Source of the DNA: Hyphomicrobiales bacterium
GTDB lineage: Bacteria; Pseudomonadota; Alphaproteobacteria; Rhizobiales; Rhizobiaceae
Assembly: GCA_900468285.1 (NCBI GenBank)
Contig: UBTF01000005.1
Span: 124,001-188,000, forward strand
Length of the DNA stretch: 64,000 bases
Direction: 5' to 3'
The position numbers were made by a program, and so were the translations under genes. Shown here piece after piece: positions 16,379 to 24,795 of the stretch; the first letter of the stretch is position 1; every line of letters begins with the position of its first letter. The notes under the pieces are model-generated. The model was not told the origin of the DNA, made no database searches, and saw nothing but the letters and a program-made list of their open reading frames with translations.

Positions 16379-18090
16379 GCCGCGCTGTCCATCTGTGCGA
16401 ACAGAGACAAGGCCGGATGGGCGTCAGGATCCGTTTTCACCTCGATCAAAAGTGGTGATGTCCTGCTCTTAATCTTAGCAAGTGCTGTGATAAGTTGGTC
16501 CGGTCCAGACACGTAGACTGCTTCGCAACCGCACGCACGAGCAATGGCGCCGTGATCGACGTTGGCGAAATGGCACGCTGTTGTGTACGCTCCGAATTTC
16601 ACGGTCTCTGCGTCTTTCTGGAAGCCCAGAATACCGTTGTTCAACACGATGATCGTGATCGGGATGTTCATGCGCACAAGCGTTTCGATTTCCGCCCAGC
16701 TGTGAGCAAAACCGCCGTCGCCCACTAGTGCGACAACGTCACTCAAGGGCGCTGCCACTTTCGCTCCGATAGCTAGCGGGACTCCCCAACCAAGCCCAGC
16801 AAGGCCTCGAGGCGTTATGATACGAGTTTGAGGAGATGAGATGCGTAATTGACCGATCACCCACATCGATGAGTAACTCGCGTCTGCGACAACCGTGGTA
16901 TCCGGACCGATGAGCGTCTGAAGCTCCGCCATGACGCGCTCAGGTCTCATAGGCTGTTTGTCGCAGGCTGAGTAGACCTGTCGCTCTGCGCTGAAAGCTT
17001 CCCAGCATTTGCTGAGCGTCTTCTCAACTCCCTTCCGTGAGTTGTTCCGACCGTCTGGATCAAGTGATTCTAGCTTTTGCCGCAAAGCTTTCAGAGTTTC
17101 TTGCGCATCCCCAAAAAGTCGGATCGCTTCATAGTTCCGGCCGATCTCCTGTGGATCTGCGTCAATGTGTATAATCGTTGCGTCCTGCCCATAGTGTCTC
17201 CAACTGTCGGTTCCGTTCTGGTTCGTTCTTGTGCCGACTAGAAGAACGAGATCCGCATTTTGGACTACTGGAAGCGTATGGCATCCCAGTGACTTTGGGC
17301 CCACCAATGACGCTAAAACGCCTCCAGAAAGTGGGTGAAATTCATCCACCGCCCCCTTCCCCATATTGGTTGTGAAAACTGGCAACGAGCATTTCTCCTG
17401 CAGCAGCCTCAACTCTTCGATTGCGTTTGAAGTGATGACGCCACCTCCTGCGATGACAACCGGATTTAGGGCGGCAGCAATCGCATCGGCGGCAATTTTG
17501 ATTTGCTCATCTGAAGGTCTGTATCTATCGAGCGGCCAGTTTCCGAGGCTGTGGCGTCTTACCCGTGTCTGCGTTACCGCTTTAGCCCGTAATAAATCAG
17601 CAGGAAGGAGCAGGGCGACGGGGCCTGGTCTTCCGGATGTCGCTGCTGTAAACGCTGCGTCGATGTAATCGTCGACACGATCCGCTACATTGATGCGCTT
17701 GACCGATTTCGTGCAGGATTGAAAGAGGCTGATCTGATCAAGGTCCTGGAATGCGTTGCGGTCCGTCTGATCACGCTCGACATCTTGTACTAATGCGATG
17801 ACGGGAACGCTTGCTTTCATGGCTTCCGCCAAGGGTGCTACGAGAAGTGCTGCTGCCGGGCCATTTTGGGCCGCAACAACTCCCACTTTCCCCGAACGAC
17901 GGGCATATCCATCAGCCATCGCACCGCCCATGTTTTCCTGCCGGTAGGCGACTTGCCGGATGCCTAGTTTCTCGGCAGCCAGGATCACTGCTGACGGGAG
18001 GCTTTGACCGAAAATAAACTCAACGCCGTGCCTCATCAGGCCGATGGCGATCTGCTCCGCAACCGTGAAGTTTGAGGTATTCGTGGGCAT
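16375..18090 (-). CDS. Thiamine-diphosphate-dependent enzyme of the acetolactate synthase type
   Basis: A 571-residue ThDP enzyme with the three-domain order of acetolactate synthase and relatives: PYR domain with catalytic glutamate 52 (RQENMGGAMADGYAR), a central Rossmann-like domain (about 190-330), and the PP domain with GDGGF at 457-461 and the NN pair 27 residues later. Members decarboxylate 2-oxo acids or ligate aldehydes to them. True ALS needs a regulatory subunit, absent here, and the context is catabolic, so another carboligase or a sulfoacetaldehyde-acetyltransferase-like role is possible. It starts one base inside the stop of the aminotransferase gene (TAATG) and overlaps the SDR gene by four bases: a tight operon. 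Confidence 0.9.
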   Translation of the reverse strand: MPTNTSNFTVAEQIAIGLMRHGVEFIFGQSLPSAVILAAEKLGIRQVAYRQENMGGAMADGYARRSGKVGVVAAQNGPAAALLVAPLAEAMKASVPVIALVQDVERDQTDRNAFQDLDQISLFQSCTKSVKRINVADRVDDYIDAAFTAATSGRPGPVALLLPADLLRAKAVTQTRVRRHSLGNWPLDRYRPSDEQIKIAADAIAAALNPVVIAGGGVITSNAIEELRLLQEKCSLPVFTTNMGKGAVDEFHPLSGGVLASLVGPKSLGCHTLPVVQNADLVLLVGTRTNQNGTDSWRHYGQDATIIHIDADPQEIGRNYEAIRLFGDAQETLKALRQKLESLDPDGRNNSRKGVEKTLSKCWEAFSAERQVYSACDKQPMRPERVMAELQTLIGPDTTVVADASYSSMWVIGQLRISSPQTRIITPRGLAGLGWGVPLAIGAKVAAPLSDVVALVGDGGFAHSWAEIETLVRMNIPITIIVLNNGILGFQKDAETVKFGAYTTACHFANVDHGAIARACGCEAVYVSGPDQLITALAKIKSRTSPLLIEVKTDPDAHPALSLFAQMDSAA

Positions 18091-19424
18091 TATGCGGCCT
18101 CCCCGGCTTTGTTAAGATCGGAAACTAGAAAGTCGTCAAAGACGGAAATGATTTGGTCCGCATCTGCTTCGCTCATCGGAGTAGAGAGCGAGGCTGCCGC
18201 TCCTCTCGGCAAGATGATGCCATTTGCTGCGAAATGGCGATGCAGGCGGCTTTGTGTCTTTTCGTCGTCGGAAATAGTGTGCGTCTGTCGGACAGTACCC
18301 GACGCTGTTGAACTGGCATGGATGCGAAATAACGAAGCGGCGCCAGTCACGAAAAAAGCTGCGCCGTGATGGGCAATGCGCGACGCCAAACCGCCCCTGA
18401 CGCGGTCGCCCAGATCTTCGAGCCGTTCGAAGGTGGCTCTCGTCAAACTCTCCATTGCAACTTTCCCCGCCATCATCGAAACAGGATTCGCTGCAAAAGT
18501 GCCACCTTGAGGCAGTCCCGCAATCTTATCGTCACTTGCAAATAGGCTCATGACTTCAGCGCGTCCCCCGACCGCACCTATGGGGAAGCCCCCGCCAATA
18601 ATCTTACCCATCGTAATCAGGTCCGGTTCAAGACCGTATCGATGGGAGGCTCCATGAAATCCTTGGCGCAAGTTGAGAACCTCGTCGGCTATCAGTATCA
18701 CGCCATGTTTCTTCGCCAGGAGGTTGACGGTCTCAAGAAATTCCGGATGCGGCCGCATAAAGCCCGCGCGGCTAGGCATGGGATCAATGAGAAGTGCGGC
18801 AAGACGATGCGAATTCTCCTCCACTTTAAGTTTCAGATCGTCTATATTGTTAAAATCAATGACGATTACATCGTCGAGAACATGGCTCGGCGTACCAGCG
18901 AAGCTTGAAACCGGCATACCACCAGCGGTCTTCTGTCCGGCTTCCGCCCAGTCGTAAGCCCCGTGATAAGCGCCTGCCAGTCGCGCGACAGCGGTCCGTC
19001 CTGTTGCTGCTCGCGCTGCTTTGATCGCAAACATGACGGCGTCGGTACCGCTCGTGACAAAGCGTATTTTCTCAACCGCAGGAATTCGATCGACCAATAG
19101 TTCCGCAAGCTCGATTTCATGTCTCATGGGGTTGGCGAAACACGTGCCGCGGCGCAGTGCTGCGGCCGTCGCCTCGACCACAGGTGGAAATCCGTGACCA
19201 TGTATAAGCGTCGTGAAGTTGTTGTTCAGGTCAAGAAAACGGCGCCCATCGACGTCCGTTAGATATGCGCCCTCGCCGAAATCGGCGAAGACGGGAAAAG
19301 GATCTCTTTCAACCGTCGCCCTCGTGATGCCGCCCGGAAACACCGAGCGTGCACGCTCGAAGAGTTCCTCCGATCGCTTCCCCCCGGTCTTTAACGCCGG
19401 CGCTGCACTGCGATTTGATGTCAT
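18090..19424 (-). CDS. Class III PLP aminotransferase (glutamate-1-semialdehyde aminomutase-like)
   Basis: A 444-residue class III aminotransferase. The ATG at 19422-19424 is chosen because GAGGA lies eight bases upstream and the product then begins MTSNRSAAP; a longer frame to 19487 has no such site. Hallmarks: SGTDAVMFAIKAAR (PLP phosphate grip), AYHGAYDW, aspartate 247 in LIADEV and Schiff-base lysine 274 in TMGKIIGGGFPIGAVGG. It resembles GSA aminomutase, but there is no haem gene nearby and the setting is a catabolic operon with its own GntR regulator and polyamine-type transporter. A transaminase for an omega-amino acid or amine is therefore the better inference. Confidence 0.9.
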   Translation of the reverse strand: MTSNRSAAPALKTGGKRSEELFERARSVFPGGITRATVERDPFPVFADFGEGAYLTDVDGRRFLDLNNNFTTLIHGHGFPPVVEATAAALRRGTCFANPMRHEIELAELLVDRIPAVEKIRFVTSGTDAVMFAIKAARAATGRTAVARLAGAYHGAYDWAEAGQKTAGGMPVSSFAGTPSHVLDDVIVIDFNNIDDLKLKVEENSHRLAALLIDPMPSRAGFMRPHPEFLETVNLLAKKHGVILIADEVLNLRQGFHGASHRYGLEPDLITMGKIIGGGFPIGAVGGRAEVMSLFASDDKIAGLPQGGTFAANPVSMMAGKVAMESLTRATFERLEDLGDRVRGGLASRIAHHGAAFFVTGAASLFRIHASSTASGTVRQTHTISDDEKTQSRLHRHFAANGIILPRGAAASLSTPMSEADADQIISVFDDFLVSDLNKAGEAA

Positions 19425-19505
19425 AATCTCTGTCCTCATCAAGTTTAAAGAACAGGTTTGCCTGCCCTTCACATTTTGTTGCAACAAAATTAGGAGGAGT
19501 CAATA

Positions 19506-19515
19506 TGTGACATCA
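19506..19515. promoter_or_regulatory. TGTGACRYCA site upstream of the aminotransferase operon
   Basis: TGTGACATCA in the context ATATGTGACATCAATTAT, about 82 bases before the operon's first start codon and just beyond the GntR stop codon. Same core as the sites at 11929, 12034 and 20252. Confidence 0.55.
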
Positions 19516-19531
19516 ATTATTAGATTGGGCT

Positions 19532-20218
19532 TCAGTCCGGCTCGCCTGGCGCTTCTCGACGTAATTTCCTGTAACCGTCGCGAATATCGTTCTCAAAAGC
19601 AGCCCGTACACTTATCGGGTCTTTCTCGATTAGTGCCTCGATCACGACGACATGATTGTGCACGCCGCTGCGAGTTTCCGCGAATTCAGGGTACAGATTG
19701 AGAAGGGTTGGCCCGATGCGCACCCACAGTGATTCTATCATCTCCAGCAGGCCGCTCATGCCGCATAGATTATATACCGCGAAGTGAAATTCTTTATTGT
19801 GCCAGAGCGCGTCCTGATACCTGGCTTCTTCCAATGAACTATTGATAAAGCCTTGTATTTCCTGCAATTTTTTTACCGTTTCGGCAGTCGCGTTGCGCGC
19901 ACCATATTCAGCAGCGGTGCCCTCAAGCGCGATCCGGGTGACCGTTATGTCCTTCAACTGACTACGACTTATGGTCGGCACAACCAGAGTTTTAGGCCCT
20001 GAAAATACAAGCGCCGACTCCGTTATGAGCCGATTGAGGGCGTCACGAGCCGGCGTCGTGCTCACGTCCAACTCGGCCGCCACGCCTCTGACGGTGAACT
20101 TATACCCGGGCGCGTAGCGCCCTCTGATCATACGCTCCCGGAGAACGTCGTACACGGCGTTCCCCTTACGCTGTCCCTGGACAGCTACATCACCCTCATC
20201 GCGCGTACTGGCCGTCAT
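19532..20218 (-). CDS. GntR-family regulator, FCD type
   Basis: A 228-residue FadR-C-like (FCD) GntR regulator. The winged helix covers about residues 18-80, with VYDVLRERMIRGRYAPGYKF and the recognition segment VSTTPARDALNRL. The C-terminal all-helical domain binds the effector, usually an organic acid or amino acid; histidines in HNKEFHFAVY and in HNHVVVIEAL are likely metal or ligand residues. It stands between the aminotransferase operon (same strand, downstream) and the divergent PotABCD-like operon, and TGTGACRYCA copies lie in both gaps. Control of both units by this protein is the simplest reading, though not proven. Confidence 0.92.
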   Translation of the reverse strand: MTASTRDEGDVAVQGQRKGNAVYDVLRERMIRGRYAPGYKFTVRGVAAELDVSTTPARDALNRLITESALVFSGPKTLVVPTISRSQLKDITVTRIALEGTAAEYGARNATAETVKKLQEIQGFINSSLEEARYQDALWHNKEFHFAVYNLCGMSGLLEMIESLWVRIGPTLLNLYPEFAETRSGVHNHVVVIEALIEKDPISVRAAFENDIRDGYRKLRREAPGEPD

Positions 20219-20251
20219 TTTCCCTCGGTCCTTGTTGACTTACTATATTTT

Positions 20252-20261
20252 TGATGTCACA
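20252..20261. promoter_or_regulatory. TGTGACRYCA site in the GntR/ABC divergent gap (inverse copy)
   Basis: TGATGTCACA in TTTTTGATGTCACAAAAAT, 34 bases upstream of the GntR start. Virtually the same as the 11929 copy including the flanking A/T runs. Confidence 0.6.
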
Positions 20262-20292
20262 AAAATCGAGTGTGAACTAATTGCAAAGCTTA

Positions 20293-20302
20293 TGTGACGC
20301 CA
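20293..20302. promoter_or_regulatory. TGTGACRYCA site in the GntR/ABC divergent gap (direct copy)
   Basis: TGTGACGCCA followed by ATTT, 41 bases from the inverse copy at 20252 and facing the transporter operon. The pair could allow a repressor dimer at each promoter. Confidence 0.5.
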
Positions 20303-20413
20303 ATTTCCGATTTCTACCACGCTTTGGATGTCTCGTCGCCGGGTCTGTTTTGTTCTTACACACTCGCTGACTTCATAGGCTGATCTGCAGCTATAAGATG
20401 AGGAGGATACATT

Positions 20414-21532
20414 TTGATTGGAGAAACCTTGCACCTTAATCGCTTGGTAAAAAGATACGATGAGACACTCGCCGTCGATGATTTGAATTTAACCGTCAAT
20501 GCTGGAGAGTTCGTTTCCGTGCTCGGTCCATCCGGCTCCGGCAAGACAAGTATTCTGTCCATGGTTGCCGGGTTCGAGAGGCCGAGCAGTGGAGAAATCC
20601 TCATCGGTTCGAGAAACGTGACTCAGCTTGCTCCCAATGACCGTGACATCGGTATGGTGTTCCAAAAGTACGCTCTCTTCCCCCATCTGACCGTAAGACA
20701 GAACATTGCCTTCCCCTTGAAGTTGAAAAAACGATGGAAAGAGAGATGGCGGTCGCGAGCGGACGAGATGCTTGAACTTGTTCAACTGGCTTCATTTGCG
20801 GACAGACTTCCCGCTCAATTGTCTGGCGGGCAGCAGCAACGTGTTGCTGTAGCGCGCGCTCTCGCTTTCGAACCGCCTCTGATGCTGATGGATGAGCCGT
20901 TGGGAGCCTTGGACAAGAAGCTTCGAGAAGCCATGCAGATTGAAATTAAAAGGATTCAGCAATCCGTTGGCGCGACAATTCTCTACGTGACGCACGATCA
21001 GGAAGAAGCGCTGACAATGTCGGATCGGGTCGCCATTATGAAAAGCGGAAGGGTTGTACAAATCGGCACCCCCGTTGAGCTTTACCGAGCGCCAAAGTCG
21101 ATGTTTGTCGCAGATTTCGTGGGTAGGATGAATTTTCTCGACGGTGACAGGCTTTTTACAAAGGAGGGCGGACAGCAAATACGTTTATCCGAGAATACCG
21201 TTCTCACAATGCTAGCAGACTGCGGTATTCAAACGGATTCATCAGGCGAAGAAGAAAGGGTGACGATTGCCTTGAGGCCTGAGCTCATTGGAATAGAGGC
21301 ACGCAAGGAAAGGAAACCAAATCGAATTCCAGGTGTAGTAGAACACTCCATCTTTATGGGCGCACATAACGTACTGATCGTCCGTCTAAGTCTGCCGGGG
21401 CGGCCAGCAGTCGAGGCGCACATACCCCACTTCTCCAGCGTGGAACCCTTTAAATCCGGGCAGGAGGTCGATGTCATCATCGAACCTACCACATTGACCT
21501 GTTTCTCTGCATCCGAGAGGTGCGCTGCATGA
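20414..21532 (+). CDS. ABC transporter ATPase, spermidine/putrescine (PotA) type
   Basis: A 372-residue ATPase. The start is a TTG at 20414 fixed by AGGAGG seven bases upstream. Walker A is GPSGSGKTS (38-46), the signature LSGGQQQRV (136-144), Walker B LMLMDEP (156-162) and the H-loop VTHDQEEAL. A C-terminal TOBE-like extension (about 245-365) marks the PotA/FbpC/MalK group. It overlaps the first permease gene by four bases and heads a four-gene importer operon divergent from the GntR regulator. With the aminotransferase operon next door, the cargo is probably an amine or amino acid degraded by those enzymes; polyamine is likely but not certain. Confidence 0.93.
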   Translation: MIGETLHLNRLVKRYDETLAVDDLNLTVNAGEFVSVLGPSGSGKTSILSMVAGFERPSSGEILIGSRNVTQLAPNDRDIGMVFQKYALFPHLTVRQNIAFPLKLKKRWKERWRSRADEMLELVQLASFADRLPAQLSGGQQQRVAVARALAFEPPLMLMDEPLGALDKKLREAMQIEIKRIQQSVGATILYVTHDQEEALTMSDRVAIMKSGRVVQIGTPVELYRAPKSMFVADFVGRMNFLDGDRLFTKEGGQQIRLSENTVLTMLADCGIQTDSSGEEERVTIALRPELIGIEARKERKPNRIPGVVEHSIFMGAHNVLIVRLSLPGRPAVEAHIPHFSSVEPFKSGQEVDVIIEPTTLTCFSASERCAA

Positions 21533-22428
21533 GGGTCTTTCTAAAGAAGTCACGTCGCCCGCAATGGCAGAGCGTATTGCTCGCACCTTCCTCAGCAACG
21601 ACGTACTCCCACTCAACAGCGATACTTTTGCTATTACCATTTCTGGTGGTGATGCTCGCGGGTTTCGTTTATCCGCTCGTCAAATTGGTCGCTTTGAGCC
21701 TGCCTGATTCGAGCTTCCACAACTACATCAGGATCGTAGACGAACCGCTTTACCTAGCTGTTCTGTTTTCAACAGTCGCTGTCGCTGTTGCAGTTATGGG
21801 CGCTGCGCTTCTTCTTGGATTTCCAGTCGCATATGTTATGACGCGCCTCAAAGGGCCATGGGCCACAATCGTAGCAGCCTGCGTTATCATCCCCTTGTGG
21901 ACCTCTGTACTCATCAGATCATACGCCTGGATTGTGCTCCTGCAACGCAACGGCTTGATCAACGAATTACTTATCTCTGCAGGCATGATCTCTAGTCCGT
22001 TAAAGATGATTTACACCCAGGGTGCAGTCATCTTGGCAATGACGCATGTTCTGCTTCCCTTCATGATCCTTCCCATTTATGCCGCCCTGCGTGCGATACC
22101 ACACCACTTCATAAACGCGGCGCGAACCCTCGGATCCGGACCGATTCACGCATTCGTCAGGATCACAGTGCCCTTGGCGCTCCCTGGGATATTTGCAGGA
22201 TGCGTCATGTGCTTTGTGCTGGCCCTCGGCTTCTACGTCACGCCAGCTCTGGTCGGTGGACCGGGTTCATTGATGATGGCGACACTCATAGGTCAGCAAA
22301 CGACGGTCCTGCTTGATTGGCCGTTCGCCGCAGCGCTGTCCACTGTTCTGTTGGCGTTCACTCTGACAGTCATCATCCTCTTTAGAAAGACGTTAGCACT
22401 TAGCAAAGGATTGACCAATGGTATCTGA
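21529..22428 (+). CDS. ABC transporter permease, PotB type
   Basis: About 299 residues from ATG 21529, which overlaps the ATPase stop as ATGA; a GTG three codons upstream is possible. Six hydrophobic spans are evident, beginning with ILLLLPFLVVMLAGFVYPLV, and the coupling EAA-like loop reads AARTLGSGPIHAFVRITVPLALPGIFAG. This is the arrangement of the first permease of spermidine/putrescine-type importers. It pairs with the next permease to form the membrane channel. Eleven bases overlap the following gene, consistent with coupled translation. Confidence 0.93.
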   Translation: MRVFLKKSRRPQWQSVLLAPSSATTYSHSTAILLLLPFLVVMLAGFVYPLVKLVALSLPDSSFHNYIRIVDEPLYLAVLFSTVAVAVAVMGAALLLGFPVAYVMTRLKGPWATIVAACVIIPLWTSVLIRSYAWIVLLQRNGLINELLISAGMISSPLKMIYTQGAVILAMTHVLLPFMILPIYAALRAIPHHFINAARTLGSGPIHAFVRITVPLALPGIFAGCVMCFVLALGFYVTPALVGGPGSLMMATLIGQQTTVLLDWPFAAALSTVLLAFTLTVIILFRKTLALSKGLTNGI

Positions 22429-23272
22429 CAACCTCAGCCTCGCCTCGCACGATTTGCTGACCAAGCAACCTCATGCTCTTGCTCCTGTAAGAGTCGTTAT
22501 GGGGACGATGCTCTCAGCATCAATCATCACAGCAATTCTAGTATTCCTTGTTCTTCCGACATTGTTGGTGGTTCCGTTAAGTCTGAATGATGGATCCTAC
22601 CTGGAATTCCCGCCGCGCGGCTTAACCCTGAAATGGTATCAAGCGTATTTCGCTGATGTCGATTGGATGAGCGCCACTCGCTTTAGCTTGAAGATTGCAT
22701 TTCTGACCGCAATATTATCCACGCTAATCGGAACTATGGCATCTTTAGCCATCTCGAAAAGCACGCTGCCGGGCCGTGGGTCGCTTCAGGCGCTCGCGCT
22801 CGGTCCCATGATCGTTCCGCACGTCGTTGTCGGTGTCGCACTTTATCTGGTGTTTTCGCCGCTACGAATGACTGGCACGACTTACGGCTTCGTTCTTGCG
22901 CACACAGTGCTCGCTGTTCCGTACGTCGTGATTGTCGTCGGCGCTGCATTGCAGAAACTCGACAACACCCTCGAACTGGCGGCAAGAAGCTGCGGTGCAA
23001 ACCGTGTCCAAGCATTCTTCTTAGTAGAATTGCCCATTATCGCCCCGAGTGTGGCGGCGGCCGCGGTCTTCTCATTCCTCGCATCCTTCGACGATGCGAC
23101 AGTCTCCTTTTTCATCTCGGACATCGCAGGCAAGTCCATCGGAAGAAAGATGTTCGAGGACATCGACTTCAATCTGACACCTATAATAGCAGCTGCATCA
23201 ACCGTGCTTATCGCCTTTTCGCTTGTTCTCATGGCTTGCGCACAACGGCTGACAGCGAAGCGCTCGAAATAG
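22418..23272 (+). CDS. ABC transporter permease, PotC type
   Basis: A 284-residue inner-membrane permease with six spans. The EAA-like coupling loop AARSCGANRVQAFFLVELPIIAPSVAA sits near two thirds of the length, as in PotC. The opening hydrophobic span lies at about residues 28-55, after a polar N-terminus. It starts inside the end of the previous permease gene (11-base overlap) and is followed after 29 bases by the binding-protein gene. Together with the ATPase and first permease it makes a complete importer. Confidence 0.93.
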   Translation: MVSDNLSLASHDLLTKQPHALAPVRVVMGTMLSASIITAILVFLVLPTLLVVPLSLNDGSYLEFPPRGLTLKWYQAYFADVDWMSATRFSLKIAFLTAILSTLIGTMASLAISKSTLPGRGSLQALALGPMIVPHVVVGVALYLVFSPLRMTGTTYGFVLAHTVLAVPYVVIVVGAALQKLDNTLELAARSCGANRVQAFFLVELPIIAPSVAAAAVFSFLASFDDATVSFFISDIAGKSIGRKMFEDIDFNLTPIIAAASTVLIAFSLVLMACAQRLTAKRSK

Positions 23273-23301
23273 AATAATCAACAGCTCGAAAGGACTTCAA
23301 A

Positions 23302-24384
23302 ATGATCCACTCCGGTCAGACGCCGAAGGCTTGCCAAATTTTGGTCGGTTATTCGGTCGCAGCTACACTGCTTGCCACAGCGCTCATGCCATTTTCCGCA
23401 GAAGGGGCTGAAAATGTCGTCATCGCCACAACAGGAGGAACATACGAAAAAGTTTTACGTGAGGAATGGTTCGATCCCTTCACGAAAGCGACCGGCATCG
23501 AAGTCCTAGCAGTTTCTGCTACCGACGCTGAAAAGCGAGCCAAAGCATCAGCGATGGTGCAAACTGGGAACGTGACTTGGGATCTGTTCTTAGAAGGAGA
23601 AATCCAGGCGGGATCCCAGCGCCACTTCGACATCACCGAGGACTTGACCCAGTTTTGTAAGCGGTACACTCAAAACATCGATCTGGTCTCCGACGCTTGT
23701 GCAAGAGGGGGTGCGCGTCTTCAGTCGACCGCGACGCTTCTAGCGTATAAGCCAAGCGAAGGCGCCGAAAATCCCAAAAATTGGGCCGACATGTGGGACA
23801 CCGAGCGTTTTCCTGGAGGAAGGGCGTTCCCCAATTTTGACGACCCCTGGCGGGTATTGGCAGCTGCTCTTCTAGCGGATGGTGTCAGCAAGCAAGACCT
23901 TTTCCCTTTGGACGTCGATAGAGCTCTGCGGAAACTTGAAAACATCCGCCCGGCGGTTGAGCTCTGGTGGAAGACCGGCGACCAGAGCGTTCAAGGCTTT
24001 CGAAACGGCGAGTACAGTCTCGGTCAGATTTGGCTGACGAGGGCAAAAGCCCTCCAGACTGAGGGCTTTCAAATCGGCTGGACTTACGATGGCGCATTTC
24101 TGGTTGGCGACCGAATCGCACTCATAAAAGGAGCAAAAAACCACGACAATGCACTCAAACTCGTCGCTTTCTGGCTCGAACATCCCGAAGCTCAAGCGAA
24201 AGCATGCGAGCGGCTTTCGTGTACGCCTCCAAGTCGCAGCGCCATCGAGATGATGTCAAAAGAAGCGCGGGAAGGGTTGCCATCTGCGGAGGAGATGGAC
24301 AGCAAGGTCATCATTCCCAATGCCGAGTGGATAAACGCAAACATGGGATTGCTTGTCCAGCGGTGGAACAGCTGGATTCGCTGA
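23302..24384 (+). CDS. Periplasmic substrate-binding protein, PotD/PotF type
   Basis: A 360-residue secreted protein with a signal peptide (hydrophobic stretch about residues 15-32, cleavage probably after AEG before AENVVIATT). The mature start VVIATTGGTYEKVLREEWFDPF is typical of extracellular solute-binding proteins family 1 for polyamines and related ligands. Cysteines at TQFCKR and SDACARG and near CERLSC may form disulfides in the periplasm. It is the last gene of the importer operon. The ligand is not predictable from sequence alone; the neighbouring aminotransferase and semialdehyde dehydrogenase point to an amine or omega-amino acid. Confidence 0.92.
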   Translation: MIHSGQTPKACQILVGYSVAATLLATALMPFSAEGAENVVIATTGGTYEKVLREEWFDPFTKATGIEVLAVSATDAEKRAKASAMVQTGNVTWDLFLEGEIQAGSQRHFDITEDLTQFCKRYTQNIDLVSDACARGGARLQSTATLLAYKPSEGAENPKNWADMWDTERFPGGRAFPNFDDPWRVLAAALLADGVSKQDLFPLDVDRALRKLENIRPAVELWWKTGDQSVQGFRNGEYSLGQIWLTRAKALQTEGFQIGWTYDGAFLVGDRIALIKGAKNHDNALKLVAFWLEHPEAQAKACERLSCTPPSRSAIEMMSKEAREGLPSAEEMDSKVIIPNAEWINANMGLLVQRWNSWIR

Positions 24385-24795
24385 GCGTGAAACATGTCTC
24401 AAGGCTAAGAGCAGCTGTACTTTCCACATGAATGCGCGCTTAAGGCGGCGAGATGTCACGGGGCACTCTCATCGAGCCGTCGCCTCCGCGATTCTCGAAA
24501 AGCCTACAATCGCGCTTCAGCGCGTTGGAAGGATGCCCGTTGAACTGAAAGCCACAGGACGGCTGTAACCGAGATACGGTTAAGATAATCGATGTGCCCA
24601 ACGAGCCCAGAGCGGGCGCGATAATCAAGTTCCGTTGTGGTGCAACGTTGTCCGGCTGCGGGACACCGCGAAGTTACGACTTTCAAACTCTCATCGAAAT
24701 TTCCTCTCGCTTATTTCTAGGCGGGAGACCTCACCCAGAAATCAGATCATCGTGTTCGCAGCTGTCAGACGCTGCGCTGTCTAGGGAGCCACATC
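24385..24795. other. Intergenic stretch between transporter and dehydrogenase genes
   Basis: About 410 bases in which I see no credible gene. Short frames on both strands lack ribosome sites and family features. A weak partial match to the TGTGACRYCA motif (AGATGTCACG near 24450) was considered too poor to list. The promoter of the dehydrogenase gene must lie at the right end unless it is read through from the transporter operon. Confidence 0.5.

Noticed and set aside
18090..19424. Calling the aminotransferase HemL (tetrapyrrole synthesis)
   Set aside because: Its operon and regulator are catabolic, and alphaproteobacteria normally make 5-aminolevulinate by the ALAS route.
24440..24470. A further TGTGACRYCA site near 24450
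   Set aside because: Only AGATGTCACG, lacking the first base and the A/T flanks, and it is not near a start codon.
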